In this document: in pieces, positions 26,301 to 33,574 of the stretch | Layout of the letters: every line of letters starts with the position of its first letter | How positions within the stretch are numbered: position 1 is the first letter of the stretch | Assembly (NCBI RefSeq): GCF_014641555.1 | Contig: NZ_BMHY01000005.1 | Span: 126,011-190,010 of the forward strand | Direction of reading: 5' to 3' | Length of the DNA stretch: 64,000 bases | DNA from: Paenibacillus radicis (ex Gao et al. 2016) | GTDB taxonomy: Bacteria; Bacillota; Bacilli; Paenibacillales; Paenibacillaceae | Made by a program: the position numbers and the translations under genes | The notes under the pieces: generated by a model | What the model was told of the DNA's origin: nothing | The model's database searches: none | What the model saw: the letters and a program-made list of their open reading frames with translations, nothing else

Positions 26301-26688
26301 GCTTCATATTCAAGGTGAAGGAGCGCAATTGCAATTCAGTGATAATAAAGCGATTGGGGATTGGGCGAAATATTATATTGCCCTGGCGGTTAAGGAAGGA
26401 ATTATTAACGGTTACTCGGACGGTACCTTCCGCCCTCAGGGGTTCATTACACGTGCTGAAATGGCAGTCATGCTGGCCAATGTCCAGCATACGAAGCCTG
26501 AGACAGCTGCAGTGACAACATTTGCGGACGATGCGGATATTCCGGCTTGGTCCAAGGGAGCAATTAAGGAGATCGCTGAGCAAGGAATCGTACAAGGAAG
26601 AGGCGGCAATAAATATGCACCGATGGCTACAGCCTCACGAGCGGAAGCGATTGTAGTTCTTTTAAAGCTAATTCAAAACGGAGATTAG
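20398..26688 (+). CDS. Giant SLH-anchored surface protein with GLUG and cadherin-like repeats
   Basis: 2096 residues from ATG 20398 (GGAGG upstream), with a signal peptide cut after H-P-A-Q-A near residue 35. The first block of GLUG-type repeats (about 37-381; recurring V-G-G-L-A-G or I-G-L) recurs as a second copy at about 568-881. Both open with F-A-G-G-x-G-T and P-Y-L-I. Cadherin-like beta-sandwich repeats follow each block. Residues 1289-1759 are five copies of a 94-residue module, then a Gly/Ser-rich linker, a ZU5-like domain (about 1779-1915) and three SLH domains (about 1919-2094) that bind pyruvylated wall polymer. It is probably an adhesin or glycan-binding surface protein. The intragenic duplications imply expansion by recombination. 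Confidence 0.92.
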   Translation: MRFSVQRIYRVLLIQLIGIMFIVSIPLHPAQAAPGFAGGDGTPGSPYLIENASQFNEIRNNINAYYRLTQDIDLSSYASSEGGRGWRPIEGYFAGQLDGGGHGITGLSIHRGDENNIGLFQYIRGNVSHLSIVQADVTGNDNTGILAGSLYMGTIEDVHVSGHVEGGSHVGGLAGDVQHSQVQVSGAAASVKGNGSHVGGLIGAVSNSTNTFSITDSYAEGNVEGHDMYTGGLIGFLFSGTVERSYASGDVAGANETGGLIGTAYAGSVIRDSFALGKVSGNQTVGGFTGHIYESDISQSYSAGTVTGNSNVGGFAGYTYNWTSNQLYWNTDAYGWAFGFSARSITGISGINLLKASSYGGFDFSSKWAIAEGKSYPYLRGNAPLWLNNLTLTPNAGTAGNIAPAWQPHIYQYDLSVTSSVTSLTAVPAVANAGAIVEVSGMNGLTTGINAATVTIKDSKGVRSSKVYAIQIHKLASSNLSSDASLSDLRIDGAPIAGFSGNTLSYRAVVPNATTSVTITATPNHPDATFTVTGGTALNLGDNTATIRVAASDGTTRTYTLTIERNRFAGGNGTEASPYLIQSASQFNDIRNDYQKAYRLIADIDLSAYATANGGDGWEPIYFEGILQGNGHVIKGLKINRPGENVIGLFQYIYLGSVSDLSIVQANVVGGNDVGILAGLHNSNTITNVRTSGSAVGNNNVGGLVGSFHSGTIKASSSTATVTGSGEAVGGLVGQGYSTIETSYSEGNVHGLSKVGGLVGEAVGSMISNSFAIGEVKADTASAGGLIGRSNQGTYTNLYAAGKVQGSSAVGGLVGTRTNSTFTRGYWNTTTTGQTLGAGSGTATGLTGYTTAQMKSSSSFSGWDFSSIWSIASTTTPYLRSAPLPLWLTSLTVTGNTGAAGSVSAFDNLSRTLTVGVAADVQSVTISGTAVDPSAVVTASGGANLSSGSNPVVVTVKGVDGYNSLEYRLNVMRADPSVGGLSDITLSSGTLSPAFAEATTGYSVSVPYTTSTLAVIPSVSNAGSTVKINGTAVTSGQPSGNIALTAGTSTVITIEVTSQDGTNTKSYTLTVTRAAGSANANLSALTTTGGALSPTFSAATTSYAAAGVANTTTSVTVRPTTADSTAAVTVSVNGGTAVSVTSGQNSSALALNVGANTIEITVTAQDGTIKRYSISVTRAASTVTTLSGLMVSSGALNPAFSSTRASYTATAASSYASVTVKPTATFAGATITVSVNGSDPVAVISGADSTALPLVTGSNSIEIKVLAQDGVSSRTYTIALTRSASSASDLTSFSFEGLSPAVIGTINGTNVSLTVPYGTNVGQLAATFANSAASTVTVGGVTQTSGVTTNNFTSPVLYKVTAENGTTTKTYTVTVTIASNTENELTSFSFAGLTPAVAGVISGNDVTLTVPYGTDVSALVATFSSSAGSTVKVGNAAQVSELTANDYMSPVVYTVTAQNGSTHNYKVTVTIASNTEKELMSFSFAGLTPAVTGAISGNNVTLTVPYGTDVSALVATYSSSAGSTVKIGNSAQVSGATANNYTSPVVYTVTAQDGSAQDYTVNVVVASNTAKELTSFSFAGLTPAVTGTINGNNVTLTVPYGTDVSALVATYSSAAGSTVKVGTVAQTSGVTTNDFASPVIYTVIAQDGSTKNYKVTVTIASNTAKELTSFSFAELTPVVVGTINGNNVALTLPYGTNVSALVATFSNSAGSTVKVGIVAQTSGVTANDFASPVIYTVIAQDGSTKSYTVTVTIAANPSPGGGNGGSGGTGGSGSDTGPKDYDEIIIKAGQFGSFTRTGEISLSIPSGAFEQDVTLQLRKITDTTKLVNHGERLVGPVYEVLRKSSGNAMKKMLLTLNFDSALINKNEKPAIFYYDELNKKWIELGGIVEGNSVTVETNQFAKFAVLAVRKNSDGGTTSPQFTDIEGHWAASAIIQAASRGITSGYSDGSFRPNAPITRAEFAVLLVKALHIQGEGAQLQFSDNKAIGDWAKYYIALAVKEGIINGYSDGTFRPQGFITRAEMAVMLANVQHTKPETAAVTTFADDADIPAWSKGAIKEIAEQGIVQGRGGNKYAPMATASRAEAIVVLLKLIQNGD
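24262..25674 (+). repeat. Five tandem 282-bp intragenic repeats
   Basis: Units begin at about 24262, 24547, 24829, 25111 and 25393. The last four spacings are exactly 282 bases and the first 285. Each encodes 94-95 residues opening with E/D-L-T/M-S-F-S-F and ending V-T-V-T-I-A-S-N-T. Units four and five are almost identical at nucleotide level over their last 130 bases, indicating recent duplication or gene conversion. Confidence 0.93.
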
Positions 26689-26696
26689 TTACCAAC

Positions 26697-26737
26697 AACC
26701 ATTAACGACCAATAAATCGTTGATGGTTTTTTTTCTC
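26697..26737 (+). terminator. Rho-independent terminator
   Basis: AACCATTAACGA pairs with TCGTTGATGGTT around an eight-base loop, followed by eight T residues. It starts nine bases after the SLH-protein stop. Confidence 0.92.
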
Positions 26738-26867
26738 TTCATAGAGCCAGCGTAGATGGTGAAAAAACTCTGGCAGAGCGTCATGTTTCCGCTTGCACCT
26801 TACGTTACGTAATGTTTTACAATAGAGCTACCGGTACATAGCTAGCGCCAAAGAGTGGGGATGGTTG

Positions 26868-27374
26868 ATGAAGAGACATTGGAAGGTTGGAGATCTGGCC
26901 AAACTGACGGGGCTTACCGTGCGAACCTTGCGGTTTTATGATCAAATCGGGTTGTTCTCCCCGTCGGGACAAACAGAATCCGGCCACAGGCTGTACAATG
27001 AATTGGACTTGTCGAGATTGCAGCAGATCCTATCGCTTAAGGAGCTGGGGTTGCCTCTCGAGGAGATCAAGTCGGTCTTATCGGGCGGGCAAATCAGTCC
27101 GCTTGAAATCTTGAGTCTGCAGATCAACCAAATTAATGAACAAATCAAACTGCAGCAGAAACTATTGGAGCAGCTTAGACATGTATCCAAGCTAATGCAG
27201 GGCAAGGCAGAGTTATCGGTTGAAGATTTTACGAGCCTTCTGCAAGCGATGAAGATGGAATTTGAGAAACCGGTCATTGAGCGGCAAGCGAGTTGGGAGC
27301 GACATTTGGACCTGCTGGGAGACTTTCTTGCCGAGGAGAGCGGGATTCCGAAACATAAGGAGGAAAAACAATGA
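26868..27374 (+). CDS. MerR-family transcriptional regulator
   Basis: 168 residues. The N-terminal MerR winged helix is clear: W-K-V-G-D-L-A-K-L-T-G-L-T-V-R-T-L-R-F-Y-D-Q-I-G-L, split here by function into helix-turn-helix and wing, with S-G-H-R-L-Y completing it. A coiled-coil dimer helix follows (about 80-130). There is no cysteine or recognisable effector domain, so it is not a metal sensor. GAGTGGGG precedes ATG 26868. It overlaps the SRPBCC gene by four bases (ATGA), so the two are one operon and the SRPBCC protein may bind the same ligand. TipA-type multidrug control is possible. Confidence 0.85.
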   Translation: MKRHWKVGDLAKLTGLTVRTLRFYDQIGLFSPSGQTESGHRLYNELDLSRLQQILSLKELGLPLEEIKSVLSGGQISPLEILSLQINQINEQIKLQQKLLEQLRHVSKLMQGKAELSVEDFTSLLQAMKMEFEKPVIERQASWERHLDLLGDFLAEESGIPKHKEEKQ

Positions 27375-27814
27375 AAGACCGATTCGTTAAGCATGGAACT
27401 TTTGTCGTCGAGCGGACTTATGCCGCTTCGCCGGAGAAGGTTTATCACGCATGGGCTGATCCAATTGCCAAAGCCAAGTGGTTTTCCAAACCAGAAATCT
27501 TCGATTTCCAGGTCGGCGGCCGCGAGTACAGCAACGGCGGGCCCCCGGACGGGCCAATCTTCACCTTCGATGCCAGCTACCAGGAGCTTGTTCCAGAGCA
27601 GCGTATTGTCTATACGTACACACTGGATTCGGATGGTATACGCATCTCTGTCTCAATCACGACGATCGAGCTTATTAAGGTGGAAGGCGGTACGAAGCTG
27701 ATCTTCACAGAGCAAGGTGCGTTCTTTGATGGACACGATACGCTAGAAGTCCGGGAACATGGTACAAACATCATGTTGGACCTACTGGGCAAGGTGGTAG
27801 ATGCAGGAGCATGA
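27371..27814 (+). CDS. SRPBCC/AHSA1-like protein
   Basis: 147 residues with the START-like fold pattern of AHSA1-type proteins: V-E-R-T-Y-A-A-S-P-E-K-V-Y-H-A-W-A-D-P near the N-terminus, K-W-F-S in the first helix, then I-V-Y-T-Y-T and G-T-K-L-I-F-T-E-Q-G-A-F. Such proteins have a hydrophobic pocket and bind lipids or other small ligands; few have a proven role. AAGGAGG lies before ATG 27371, which overlaps the MerR stop. It is followed by the remains of a second AHSA1-like gene. Confidence 0.82.
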   Translation: MKDRFVKHGTFVVERTYAASPEKVYHAWADPIAKAKWFSKPEIFDFQVGGREYSNGGPPDGPIFTFDASYQELVPEQRIVYTYTLDSDGIRISVSITTIELIKVEGGTKLIFTEQGAFFDGHDTLEVREHGTNIMLDLLGKVVDAGA

Positions 27815-27824
27815 CTATAGGTGA

Positions 27825-28154
27825 AAAGGGTTCACGAATACGTTTCACGAGTGCGATTTGAGGCCGGGAGGTACGTGGCTGTTCACCATGCATGGACCAG
27901 ATGGCGTGGATTATCCTAACCACGATGTCTTTGTTGAGATCGAGCCACAGGAGCGGGTCTTAATAGATCATCTATCCGGCCATAAATTTCGGGTAACGGC
28001 TGCCTTTGAGAGACTCGATGGCCGCACTAGGGTCACCTTTCGTCAATTTTTCGAGAATGAAGAGGAGTTCGAACAAGCTAAGCCGATCTGCAAAGAAGCT
28101 AATGAACAGCAGCTTGACCGACTTGGCAAGCTGCTGGAGGAATGGGCCTGCTAG
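27825..28154 (+). pseudogene. N-terminally truncated SRPBCC/AHSA1 gene
   Basis: The frame holds 109 codons matching the later two thirds of an AHSA1-like protein: K-G-F-T-N-T-F-H-E-C-D-L-R-P-G-G-T-W and onward to the final helix. The conserved first 35-40 codons (the V-F-x-A-P-x-x-V-W-x-A-W region) are missing, and a TGA at 27822-27824 lies directly before the matching part. There is no start codon with a ribosome binding site at the expected place; TTG 27858 is inside the domain. The preceding intact gene is also of this family, so deletion between two tandem relatives is a plausible origin. Confidence 0.75.
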
Positions 28155-28325
28155 CTTTGCAAAAGTGATACCGGCTGTTCTTGAAAGAACGCTGCTTACT
28201 TGATAGCACTAATAACTATCGCTGTTCACGTCCCTGTCGGGAATCGGACGGCGATTTTTCCATTTTATTGAATGATTTAGCTTTGTTCAGTAAAATAATA
28301 GGAAAATCAGAAGAGGGTGCTCGCG

Positions 28326-29300
28326 GTGGCCAAATGGGATAATATGCTGTCCATGCTATGGATGCTGCGATCCGGAAAGAAGCTTACTGCCGCACAGATC
28401 GCGGACAGTTTGGAGATTAGCGTCCGTACTGTTTATCGGTATATCGACGCATTATGCGCCAGTGGTGTACCCGTCGTTGCAGAATCCGGCCATGATGGAG
28501 GCGTACGCATTCTGGAAAGCTTCAAGGAGACGCCACTGTTCTTCAACACCGTAGAGCTGAAGGCGCTTGTAGACGCATTCAAATTTGCACAAGGTGCCGG
28601 GTATCCTTATACAGAGGAGCTGGAAAGCGCGCTGAAGAAGGTGGAAAGCGGGCTGCATGAAGAGCAGCGCCATGAGCTGACCCGTCAGACAAGCGGTTTG
28701 GATGTAATTGCTCCAGTACTTCCGCCATCCGTCGTTCCGTTGTTAAGGGATCTGGAGCAAGCGGAGAAGGACGGACGAACCGTTCGTATCGCTTATCGCA
28801 AAGCGAATGTGGAGCAGGCTGAAGAACGTGAGGTCGATCCGCATGGGTTGGCTTATGACCGAAACCTCTGGTACGCTGTTGCGTTCTGCCATCGTTCACA
28901 AGCGGTGCGGACGTTCCGTGTGGACCGCATCACAAGGCTGGAACAGACGGAAGCGTACTTTGAAAAGCCAGAGCGTTTCTCCGCGTCTGCTTATTTCCGT
29001 GACCAATCGGAACAGGGTAGAGAATCAGACGGACCACTGATCGTTATTCGCATAGAGGGAGAGCCGGACACACTCAACGCGGTTTGCGGTCATTGGCATC
29101 TGAGGCACTATTTGCAGGAAAGAACCGATCGTGAAGCACGGTTTCTGCTGGATATTCCAACGATGGACAAGTATCTGCCTATGTATATGCTGACATTCGG
29201 AACGGCCATTCGTATTCTGGAGCCGCTCGAGCTGAAGCATCGAATTCAGGAAATGGCACACGGAATCGCAAAACATTATGAAGCGGATTCCAATCACTGA
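28326..29300 (+). CDS. HTH-WYL transcriptional regulator
   Basis: 324 residues from GTG 28326 (AGAAGAGGG upstream). Residues 1-60 are a DeoR/HTH-11-type winged helix (A-A-Q-I-A-D-S-L-E-I-S-V-R-T-V-Y-R-Y-I-D). About 140-220 form a WYL domain, with R-I-A-Y-R-K and D-P-H-G-L-A-Y-D-R-N-L-W-Y-A-V-A and the R-T-F-R-V-D-R-I motif. A C-terminal WCX-like region follows. WYL regulators respond to nucleotides or small molecules. The DinB gene lies 86 bases downstream in the same direction and may be its target or operon partner. Confidence 0.85.
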   Translation: MAKWDNMLSMLWMLRSGKKLTAAQIADSLEISVRTVYRYIDALCASGVPVVAESGHDGGVRILESFKETPLFFNTVELKALVDAFKFAQGAGYPYTEELESALKKVESGLHEEQRHELTRQTSGLDVIAPVLPPSVVPLLRDLEQAEKDGRTVRIAYRKANVEQAEEREVDPHGLAYDRNLWYAVAFCHRSQAVRTFRVDRITRLEQTEAYFEKPERFSASAYFRDQSEQGRESDGPLIVIRIEGEPDTLNAVCGHWHLRHYLQERTDREARFLLDIPTMDKYLPMYMLTFGTAIRILEPLELKHRIQEMAHGIAKHYEADSNH

Positions 29301-29386
29301 CATCGTTTGTCAGTGAACCTTGTATAAGATGTAGATAAGGCTATAGCAGCCAAACGACAACGTACAAAGGAAAGGTGTGTTTAATC

Positions 29387-29908
29387 ATGCTTCAACAATC
29401 CCATCAATTGTATGAATATCATGTTTGGGCGAATGATCAGCTGTTCGCTCACTTAGAACAACTTCCAGAGGCTGTATTTCATGCAGAGGTGACGAGCGTC
29501 TTCTCTTCCGTGGCACAAACGTTAGGTCATATCTATAGGTTCGAGCAGCTCTACATGCATGTGCTCGCAGAAGCTCCCAATGAGGAAATTTTTGCGAGGA
29601 TGCCAGGCTGGACGGAGGAAGCGACAGGGAGGACAGTGGAGGAGATGCGGCAGCTGTTCGCCGATGTCACCGAACAATTCCGTGATTTGCTGAGGCGTAC
29701 GCCCGACCCGGACAAAGCAATGACCATTCACCATCCGAAGTACGGCAGTCTCGATACTCGTTTTTCCGACATCCTGCAGCATGTAGTCAACCACGGGACG
29801 TACCATCGGGGCAATGTGACGGCGATGCTGAGGCAGCAAGGGTATACCGGCGTCCCGACCGATTATATGTTTTATTTGCTGGCACGGCAGGGAAGCCAGT
29901 TGCTTTAA
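29387..29908 (+). CDS. DinB-family protein
   Basis: 173 residues from ATG 29387, with AAAGGAAAGGTG upstream; in-frame codons from 29375 lack spacing. The four-helix DinB fold is suggested by the paired metal-site motifs L-G-H-I-Y-R and H-V-V-N-H-G-T-Y-H-R-G-N, which supply three histidines. DinB/YfiT-like proteins include thiol transferases that use bacillithiol, but most have unknown function. It follows the WYL regulator. The region ends without a clear terminator before the convergent Ldh gene. Confidence 0.85.
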   Translation: MLQQSHQLYEYHVWANDQLFAHLEQLPEAVFHAEVTSVFSSVAQTLGHIYRFEQLYMHVLAEAPNEEIFARMPGWTEEATGRTVEEMRQLFADVTEQFRDLLRRTPDPDKAMTIHHPKYGSLDTRFSDILQHVVNHGTYHRGNVTAMLRQQGYTGVPTDYMFYLLARQGSQLL

Positions 29909-29962
29909 TAATTGGAACTGTAGGAGCTGTTGCGCTGCGACAAGCTCCTCTCTTGCTTATCG

Positions 29963-30937
29963 CTAATGCAAGCCATATCCCTCAAGGGTTGCAACAAGTG
30001 AAGACGGAAGGTTGATTTCCACTTCATCCTCAGTAAAGCTGCCGCCAGGGATATAAATACCTTTGGAGGACAATCGTTCGATCTGTGCCGCCATTCGAGC
30101 TGAAAAATCAGGAGCGAGCAGTTCGGGATTTAGGGCAACAATAAACAGGCCTGCACCAGGCGATTGACTCCCCTCCTCAAAGGATGGAGCATCAAGTGAC
30201 CAGTTCGCGCCTGTCGTCCCTGCCGCCAGTATTTCGACCATGAGTGCGATATTAGCACCACGAGCACCCCCGAAAGCAAGTAAAGCTCCCTTAATTGCTT
30301 CACGTGAATCTATCGTGGTTTGTCCATTCTCATCGATAGCCCAGCCTTCGGGGATCATCTCCCCCCGCTTTGCTGCCTCCCGAATATGGACAAACGCCGT
30401 GGCGCTAGATGCTTGGTCGATCACCAAGGGTGGTCTGTTGTCGACAGGCGCGGCGAATGCGAGCGGATTCGTGCCATAGACAGCCTCACTGCTCTGTCCC
30501 GCAGCCATTAATGCAGAGCCATTGGTTGCTGCCAGCGCTACTAATCCTTTGTGGGCCAGCCTCCTTACGTAATAGCCTAGCTCTCCAGCCGTATAGCTGT
30601 TTTGTAACGAAAATACGGTTACACCATAAGTGCTTGCCCGTATTCGCAATTCTTCGAATGCACGATCAAAACCAAGCTGCGCGATGCCTCCCTGGGCATC
30701 GACTTGAATAAGAGCCGGAGCTGGGAAGAAGATCGCAGGCTCTGCTGTGCCATTAATGCGACCATGCAATAAACCTTCCAGATAATCGGGAAGATGAGCA
30801 AATCCAACTGAACGCCGACCCGAACATTCCGCAGCGACTGTTGCTTCGGCTAGAGAGATTGCCATCGCTTCACTTGCGCCAGCGGCAACACACACGCGTA
30901 TAGCGAGCTCCCTTGCACGCTTAAGATCATATCGCAT
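29963..30937 (-). CDS. Ldh-family (malate/L-lactate dehydrogenase-like) oxidoreductase
   Basis: 324 residues, the usual length of the NAD(P)-dependent Ldh_2 family, which includes ureidoglycolate dehydrogenase and piperideine-2-carboxylate reductase. Family landmarks are N-S-Y-T-A-G-E-L-G-Y-Y, G-T-N-P-L-A-F-A-A-P and D-Q-A-S-S-A. The usual early catalytic segment S-H-G..R is replaced by S43-V44-G45-F-A-H48, so the canonical histidine is missing. The gene may belong to a divergent subfamily with altered chemistry. AGGATG precedes ATG 30937. It is monocistronic on the minus strand. The substrate is not predictable; a keto or imino acid is likely. Confidence 0.8.
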   Translation of the reverse strand: MRYDLKRARELAIRVCVAAGASEAMAISLAEATVAAECSGRRSVGFAHLPDYLEGLLHGRINGTAEPAIFFPAPALIQVDAQGGIAQLGFDRAFEELRIRASTYGVTVFSLQNSYTAGELGYYVRRLAHKGLVALAATNGSALMAAGQSSEAVYGTNPLAFAAPVDNRPPLVIDQASSATAFVHIREAAKRGEMIPEGWAIDENGQTTIDSREAIKGALLAFGGARGANIALMVEILAAGTTGANWSLDAPSFEEGSQSPGAGLFIVALNPELLAPDFSARMAAQIERLSSKGIYIPGGSFTEDEVEINLPSSLVATLEGYGLH

Positions 30938-31109
30938 CGGCTATCATCCTGATATTCGACGGAATTAGCCCGAGTCTTTTCCTGTTTACTGCTGCATGAC
31001 TACCTCTTCGCATTTCATCACGCTCCCTGCTGAATTTCCTTCATAATAAATACATTTTTTATAATTATATCATGGAAATATCGTAGCTCCGATGCGAGTC
31101 AATTAAACG

Positions 31110-31150
31110 AAAAAAGCCTTAACCCCGAAATATAAGGGTTAAGGCTTCCT
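31110..31150 (-). terminator. Rho-independent terminator of the polyamine operon
   Basis: AAGCCTTAACCC and GGGTTAAGGCTT form a 12-bp stem. Read on the minus strand it is followed by TTTTTTCG. It lies eight bases after the stop of the decarboxylase gene. Confidence 0.92.
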
Positions 31151-31157
31151 TTATTCA

Positions 31158-32285
31158 TTAAGCTAGACGCGTCTTAAAGTCCTGATAGCCGAACTCGCGA
31201 ACGACGCGGCAGTTGCCGTCTTTTTCTTGCACGGCGATGGCGGGCAGCGGCATACCGTTGAAAGTATTGGTTTTAACCATGGTATAGATCGCCATATCAC
31301 CAAATACTAATCTGTCGCCGTTCTTTAGAGGCTGATCGAAGGAGTAATCTCCGATGACATCGCCCGTCAGGCAGGTTGGACCGCCAAGTCGATACGTATA
31401 CGGCTTCTCGCCCGGTTCGCCGGAACCGAAGAGCGGCGGACGATACGGCATTTCCAGAACATCTGGCATATGGCATGTAGCCGACGTGTCCACAATCGCA
31501 ATCTCGATACCGTTCCGATTCATATCCAGGACGGAGGTAACCAGATAGCCCGCATTGAGCGCGACGGCTTCTCCCGGTTCAAGGTAAACCTTGAGGCCGT
31601 AATTTTCTTGCATTCTTCGAATACAAGCTTCGAGCCTTGGAATGTCATAGTCTTCTCTTGTAATATGATGACCGCCGCCGAAATTGATCCATTCCATTTG
31701 CGGCAGCCATTGCCCGAACTTTTCTACCACAGCATTGAGCGTGGTCTCCAAATCATCCGAGTTCTGTTGGCACAGCGTATGGAAGTGCAGTCCCGAAACG
31801 CCCTCAAGCAGTTCTGGCTGGAAGTCTTCCAATCTCACACCAAATCTTGATCCTGGCGAACACGGATCATAGATTTCATGGCCCACTTGCGTCGAGCACT
31901 CTGGATTAATGCGGATGCCTATTTTCCGGCCGGCAGCAAGAGCTTTCGCTTTATACTTTTCCAGCTGGGAGAAGGAGTTGAAAATAATATGATCGCAAAT
32001 AGAAACGATCTCGTCGATCTCATCTTCGCGGTAGGCAGGGGAAAAGACATGATTTTCTTTTCCCATTTCCTCTTGACCCAGTCGCGCTTCGTACAAACCG
32101 CTCGCAGTCGTGCCGCTCAAATGTTTTCCAATGAGAGGATACATGGTCGTCATGGAAAAAGCTTTTTGCGCCAAAATAATCTTGGCTCCTGTACGCTCCA
32201 TAATACCGCTCAAAATGTTTAAGTTTTTCTCGATCAGGGCTTCATCAACTACGTAACAGGGTGTAGGTAGCTCCTCGAACCGCAT
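31158..32285 (-). CDS. nspC: Carboxynorspermidine/carboxyspermidine decarboxylase
   Basis: 375 residues of the alanine-racemase-fold, PLP-dependent decarboxylase family. The N-terminus L-P-T-P-C-Y-V-V-D-E and L-A-Q-K-A-F (PLP lysine), H-F-H-T-L-C-Q-Q-N, N-F-G-G-G-H-H-I and Y-L-E-P-G-E-A-V are characteristic of NspC. ATG 32285 starts one base after the synthase stop. The enzyme decarboxylates carboxynorspermidine or carboxyspermidine to the triamine. With the synthase upstream it forms the alternative route to spermidine or norspermidine that uses aspartate semialdehyde rather than decarboxylated SAM. Confidence 0.93.
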   Translation of the reverse strand: MRFEELPTPCYVVDEALIEKNLNILSGIMERTGAKIILAQKAFSMTTMYPLIGKHLSGTTASGLYEARLGQEEMGKENHVFSPAYREDEIDEIVSICDHIIFNSFSQLEKYKAKALAAGRKIGIRINPECSTQVGHEIYDPCSPGSRFGVRLEDFQPELLEGVSGLHFHTLCQQNSDDLETTLNAVVEKFGQWLPQMEWINFGGGHHITREDYDIPRLEACIRRMQENYGLKVYLEPGEAVALNAGYLVTSVLDMNRNGIEIAIVDTSATCHMPDVLEMPYRPPLFGSGEPGEKPYTYRLGGPTCLTGDVIGDYSFDQPLKNGDRLVFGDMAIYTMVKTNTFNGMPLPAIAVQEKDGNCRVVREFGYQDFKTRLA

Positions 32286-32286
32286 C

Positions 32287-33525
32287 TTAGCGAACGAGCT
32301 CCGGCTTTTTCGTATCTTCAGGCAATGTATCAACCAGCACTGGATTGAAGTCTTCTACCCAAGGAAGTCCCCATTTGTTCAGCTCTTCCATGAATGGATC
32401 TGGATTGAACTCTTCAACATTGTATACACCCGGTTTATTCCATTTGCCAGTCATAACCATCGCTGCACCGATCATGGCAGGAACGCCAGTTGTGTAGGAG
32501 ATGGCTTGGGAGCCCACTTCTTTATAGCACTCTTGGTGGTCGCAAATATTGTAGACATAGTACGTTTTGTCTTGACCGTCTTTTTTACCTTTGAAAATGC
32601 AGCCGATGTTCGTTTTGCCCACTGTACGAGGTCCCAGGGAAGCCGGGTCCGGAAGTACAGCTTTCAGGAATTGAAGCGGAATGATTTGTTTGCCTTCGTA
32701 TTCGATTGGTTCGATAGAAGTCATGCCTACGTTCTCAAGCGCCTTCAAGTGCATGAGGTAGCTTTGGCCGAACGTCATGAAGAAACGGATCCGTTTCAAG
32801 CCAGGAATGTTTTGTGCAAGGGATTCCAGCTCTTCGTGGTAAAGCAGGTACATGTCTTTTTCGCCAACTTCAGCGAAGTCGTACGTACGTTTGATTTCCA
32901 TCGGCTTCGTTTCGATCCATTCGCCGTTTTCCCAGTAGCGTCCGTTAGCGGATACTTCACGGATGTTGATCTCCGGGTTGAAGTTGGTTGCGAACGGATA
33001 GCCGTGGTCGCCGCCGTTGCAATCCAGAATGTCGATATATTCGATTTCGTCAAAATAATGCTTTAGCGCATAAGCCGAGAATACGCCAGTTACGCCTGGG
33101 TCAAAGCCGCTGCCGAGCAGAGCTGTGATGCCCGCTTGTTCAAAGCGCTCGCGGTAGTCCCATTGCCATTTGTATTCGAACTTCGCCGTATCTTCCGGCT
33201 CGTAGTTTGCTGTATCCATGTAGTTTGTCTTAGTAGCCAAGCAAGCATCCATGATCGTCAGATCCTGATAAGGCAGAGCCAGGTTCATTACGATATCCGG
33301 TTTCACTTCGTTGATCAGAGCGATCAGCTCTTCAACATTGTTTGCATCGACTTGTGCAGTCGTAATTTTTGTTTTGCCGCCATCCAATTTAGCTTTCAGC
33401 TCATCGCATTTGGACTTTGTACGGCTGGCGATGCAGATTTCCTCAAATACTTCGCTGTTTTGAACGCATTTATGAATTGCTACTGCTGCTACGCCTCCGG
33501 CGCCGATGACTAGTGCTTTTCCCAT
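32287..33525 (-). CDS. Carboxynorspermidine/carboxyspermidine synthase (saccharopine dehydrogenase family)
   Basis: 412 residues. The N-terminal Rossmann motif is V-I-G-A-G-G-V-A; I-A-S-R-T follows, then the substrate region Y-M-D-T-A-N-Y-E-P, G-S-G-F-D-P-G-V-T-G-V-F and N-G-G-D-H-G-Y-P-F. This is the saccharopine-dehydrogenase-like family that reductively couples aspartate semialdehyde to putrescine or diaminopropane. GAGGAG precedes ATG 33525. The decarboxylase follows one base after the stop, so the pair is one operon. The 5' leader contains a terminator and extra stems (33575-33715), suggesting control by premature termination. Confidence 0.92.
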   Translation of the reverse strand: MGKALVIGAGGVAAVAIHKCVQNSEVFEEICIASRTKSKCDELKAKLDGGKTKITTAQVDANNVEELIALINEVKPDIVMNLALPYQDLTIMDACLATKTNYMDTANYEPEDTAKFEYKWQWDYRERFEQAGITALLGSGFDPGVTGVFSAYALKHYFDEIEYIDILDCNGGDHGYPFATNFNPEINIREVSANGRYWENGEWIETKPMEIKRTYDFAEVGEKDMYLLYHEELESLAQNIPGLKRIRFFMTFGQSYLMHLKALENVGMTSIEPIEYEGKQIIPLQFLKAVLPDPASLGPRTVGKTNIGCIFKGKKDGQDKTYYVYNICDHQECYKEVGSQAISYTTGVPAMIGAAMVMTGKWNKPGVYNVEEFNPDPFMEELNKWGLPWVEDFNPVLVDTLPEDTKKPELVR

Positions 33526-33574
33526 TGTTCAATCTCCTCACCCAAATAAAGTATTTTTTATGCAAAACGGCAAC

